Notes under the pieces: generated by a model
What the model was told of the DNA's origin: nothing
What the model saw: the letters and a program-made list of their open reading frames with translations, nothing else
Database searches by the model: none
Made by a program: the position numbers and the translations under genes
Source of the DNA: an uncultured Fusobacterium sp.
GTDB lineage: Bacteria > Fusobacteriota > Fusobacteriia > Fusobacteriales > Fusobacteriaceae
Reading direction: 5' to 3'
Length of the DNA: 6,382 nt
Assembly: GCA_900545035.1 (NCBI GenBank)
Contig: UQXM01000104.1
Span: 1 to 6,382, forward strand
Shown: positions 5,193-6,382 of the stretch, in pieces
How positions within the stretch are numbered: the stretch's first letter is position 1
Layout of the letters: each line of letters begins with the position of its first letter

Positions 5193-6268
5193 TACACTTT
5201 TTTTATTTTTTTAACAAAATCATTGAAAATAAAAGTCGTTTTCTGAGAATATTTTTTTACGACAGTATAAATTATGCTTTTTTCCGGAAGAAAATTAAGT
5301 ACATCAGGATAGTCCTGAGTTTCAAGACAGAAACCAAAATGATTTCTGCATTGTATATTTCCGGAAATTTCTCCCACTTCATCAAGCCAGTTTCCTGTAT
5401 ATATCACTGTAACAGGCTGGTCTGTTTTCATCTTTAAATTTCTTCCGCTTTTTTCATCAACACATACTGCGTCAAATTCATTTTTATGTGAAAGAATAAA
5501 AGGATGGTCTATTCCGTGGTTTACAATTACTGCCTGAGGATCATCGGAAGTAAAAAATTCTTTGAATTTTCTTCCGTCTCTTAAGTCGAAAATGCTGTTA
5601 TCTGTTTGTGATATTTTAACGGGAAGTGTTTCGTTGTCCACTTCCAAATATTCATCACTTGAAAGAGTTAATATTTGATTGCCAATGTTCTCTTTATAAT
5701 CACCGCTCAAATTGAAATATGTATGATTTGTCAAGCTCATATAACTGTCTCTGTCAGGTATTCCCTCATATTCCAAAGTAAGTTTGTTTTTTTCCAAAAT
5801 ATATTTTACTGTGAATTTTATTTCTCCGGGATAACCCGCTTCCATATGAGGAGATGTTCTTTTTAAAATTAGAACAGCTTTTTCTCCCTCTTCCAGAAGT
5901 TCAGCCTCCCATATTTTCTGTCCGTAAAATTCAGGATATCCATGAAGATTATTCCCGCAGTTGTTTGTTTTCAGCTGATAAAGAGTGCCGTTTATTGTAA
6001 GCTTTCCTCTTTTTATTCTTCCTGCTGTTCTTCCTACTATTGCACCAAAGTGCGGTGAACGCTCTTCATATCCTTGAATATTATCAAATCCCAGTACGAT
6101 ATTTTCAAATTTCCCATTTTTGTCGGGAGTTTTTATTTCTTGAATAATTCCTCCGTAATTAAGTATCTTTACTTCTGCATACTCATTTTTTAAAGTATAT
6201 CTGTAAACTTGTTCGCCTTTTTTGGTTACTCCCCACTCTTCTTTACAGGTTCTATCAGTCAAAATCAT
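5189..6268 (-). CDS. galM: Aldose 1-epimerase (galactose mutarotase)
   Basis: The enzyme interconverts alpha and beta anomers of D-galactose and related aldoses in the cytoplasm, supplying alpha-D-galactose to galactokinase. The 359 residues span the whole fold. Visible family motifs are GRTAGRI (79-85, substrate arginine), NNLHGY with H109, NHTYFNLSG with H182 (catalytic acid in relatives), GIDHPF with D254, and the catalytic-base segment FGFCLETQDYPD with E316. The spacing of these matches that of the L. lactis enzyme (H96, H170, D243, E304). The start at 6268 is supported by AGGGGGA 5 bases upstream. It overlaps the preceding gene by 14 bases, suggesting coupling. The fold normally ends around TTFIF (344-348); the last 11 residues, NDFVKKIKKVY, are an unusual basic extension, and its stop codon lies within the mgl -35 box. 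Assignment is secure; exact sugar preference is not visible. Confidence 0.94.
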   Translation of the reverse strand: MILTDRTCKEEWGVTKKGEQVYRYTLKNEYAEVKILNYGGIIQEIKTPDKNGKFENIVLGFDNIQGYEERSPHFGAIVGRTAGRIKRGKLTINGTLYQLKTNNCGNNLHGYPEFYGQKIWEAELLEEGEKAVLILKRTSPHMEAGYPGEIKFTVKYILEKNKLTLEYEGIPDRDSYMSLTNHTYFNLSGDYKENIGNQILTLSSDEYLEVDNETLPVKISQTDNSIFDLRDGRKFKEFFTSDDPQAVIVNHGIDHPFILSHKNEFDAVCVDEKSGRNLKMKTDQPVTVIYTGNWLDEVGEISGNIQCRNHFGFCLETQDYPDVLNFLPEKSIIYTVVKKYSQKTTFIFNDFVKKIKKVY

Positions 6269-6382
6269 ATTTTCCCCCTATTTTTGCTATATATTTTTTA
6301 GTAAATTCTTTATTTTCAAATATATTTTTTACTACCACTGCAATAGGAGAATAATAAAACAGCTCATCTCCCAGCTGTGTAG
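6255..6382 (-). CDS. C-terminal fragment of an upstream gene, possibly a ROK-family regulator
   Basis: A reading frame enters from the window edge (first full codon at 6380) and runs 41 codons to a TGA at 6257-6255. It begins TQLGDELFYYSPIAVVVKNI and continues FENKEFTKKYIAKIGGKYDFD. It ends inside galM, overlapping its start by 14 bases in another frame, and carries galM's ribosome-binding site. The pattern LGDE, six residues, then a small/hydrophobic helix (IAVVVKNIF) aligns without gaps to the end of ROK-family repressors and sugar kinases (LGDDA..LGAA.LVL..IF), although the usual Gly-Ala-Ala reads Ser-Pro-Ile here. A ROK repressor beside galM and mglBAC would make sense as the local regulator. 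With only 41 residues this stays tentative; a gal-pathway enzyme or an unrelated protein is possible. Confidence 0.6.
   Translation of the reverse strand, partial: TQLGDELFYYSPIAVVVKNIFENKEFTKKYIAKIGGKYDFD

Overview
This 6.4 kb AT-rich window carries, on the minus strand throughout, a galactose-uptake locus followed by a short stretch of uncharacterised genes. The low GC, the AT-rich spacers, and an MglBAC system whose proteins closely resemble enterobacterial ones but whose binding protein is a lipoprotein fit a member of the Fusobacteriota (Leptotrichia-like is my best guess). I infer this from sequence character alone; it is not proven.

In transcription order (high to low coordinates), the window opens with the last 41 codons of a gene that may encode a ROK-family sugar-responsive regulator. 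It overlaps galM (aldose 1-epimerase) by 14 bp. A consensus sigma-70-type promoter, whose -35 box contains the galM stop codon, then drives mglB (galactose/glucose-binding lipoprotein), mglA (double ATPase) and mglC (permease). Two adjacent inverted repeats lie just downstream of that promoter and are candidate operators. A GA/TC-rich hairpin sits between mglB and mglA, and a strong intrinsic terminator closes the operon after mglC.

As a system, MglB would capture beta-D-galactose or D-glucose outside the inner membrane, MglC would form the channel, MglA would power it, and GalM would interconvert the anomers of the incoming sugar. The galK/galT/galE genes expected to complete the Leloir pathway are not in the window.

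Downstream of the terminator lie a secreted protein of unknown function (290 aa), a 27-codon ORF and the start of a membrane protein. They are packed with one base between successive genes, each has its own ribosome-binding site, and they look like one transcription unit. I recognise none of them. This is the least understood part of the window. The rest is a well-known transport operon with a few local peculiarities, and I see no sign of CRISPR arrays, mobile elements, tRNA or rRNA genes.
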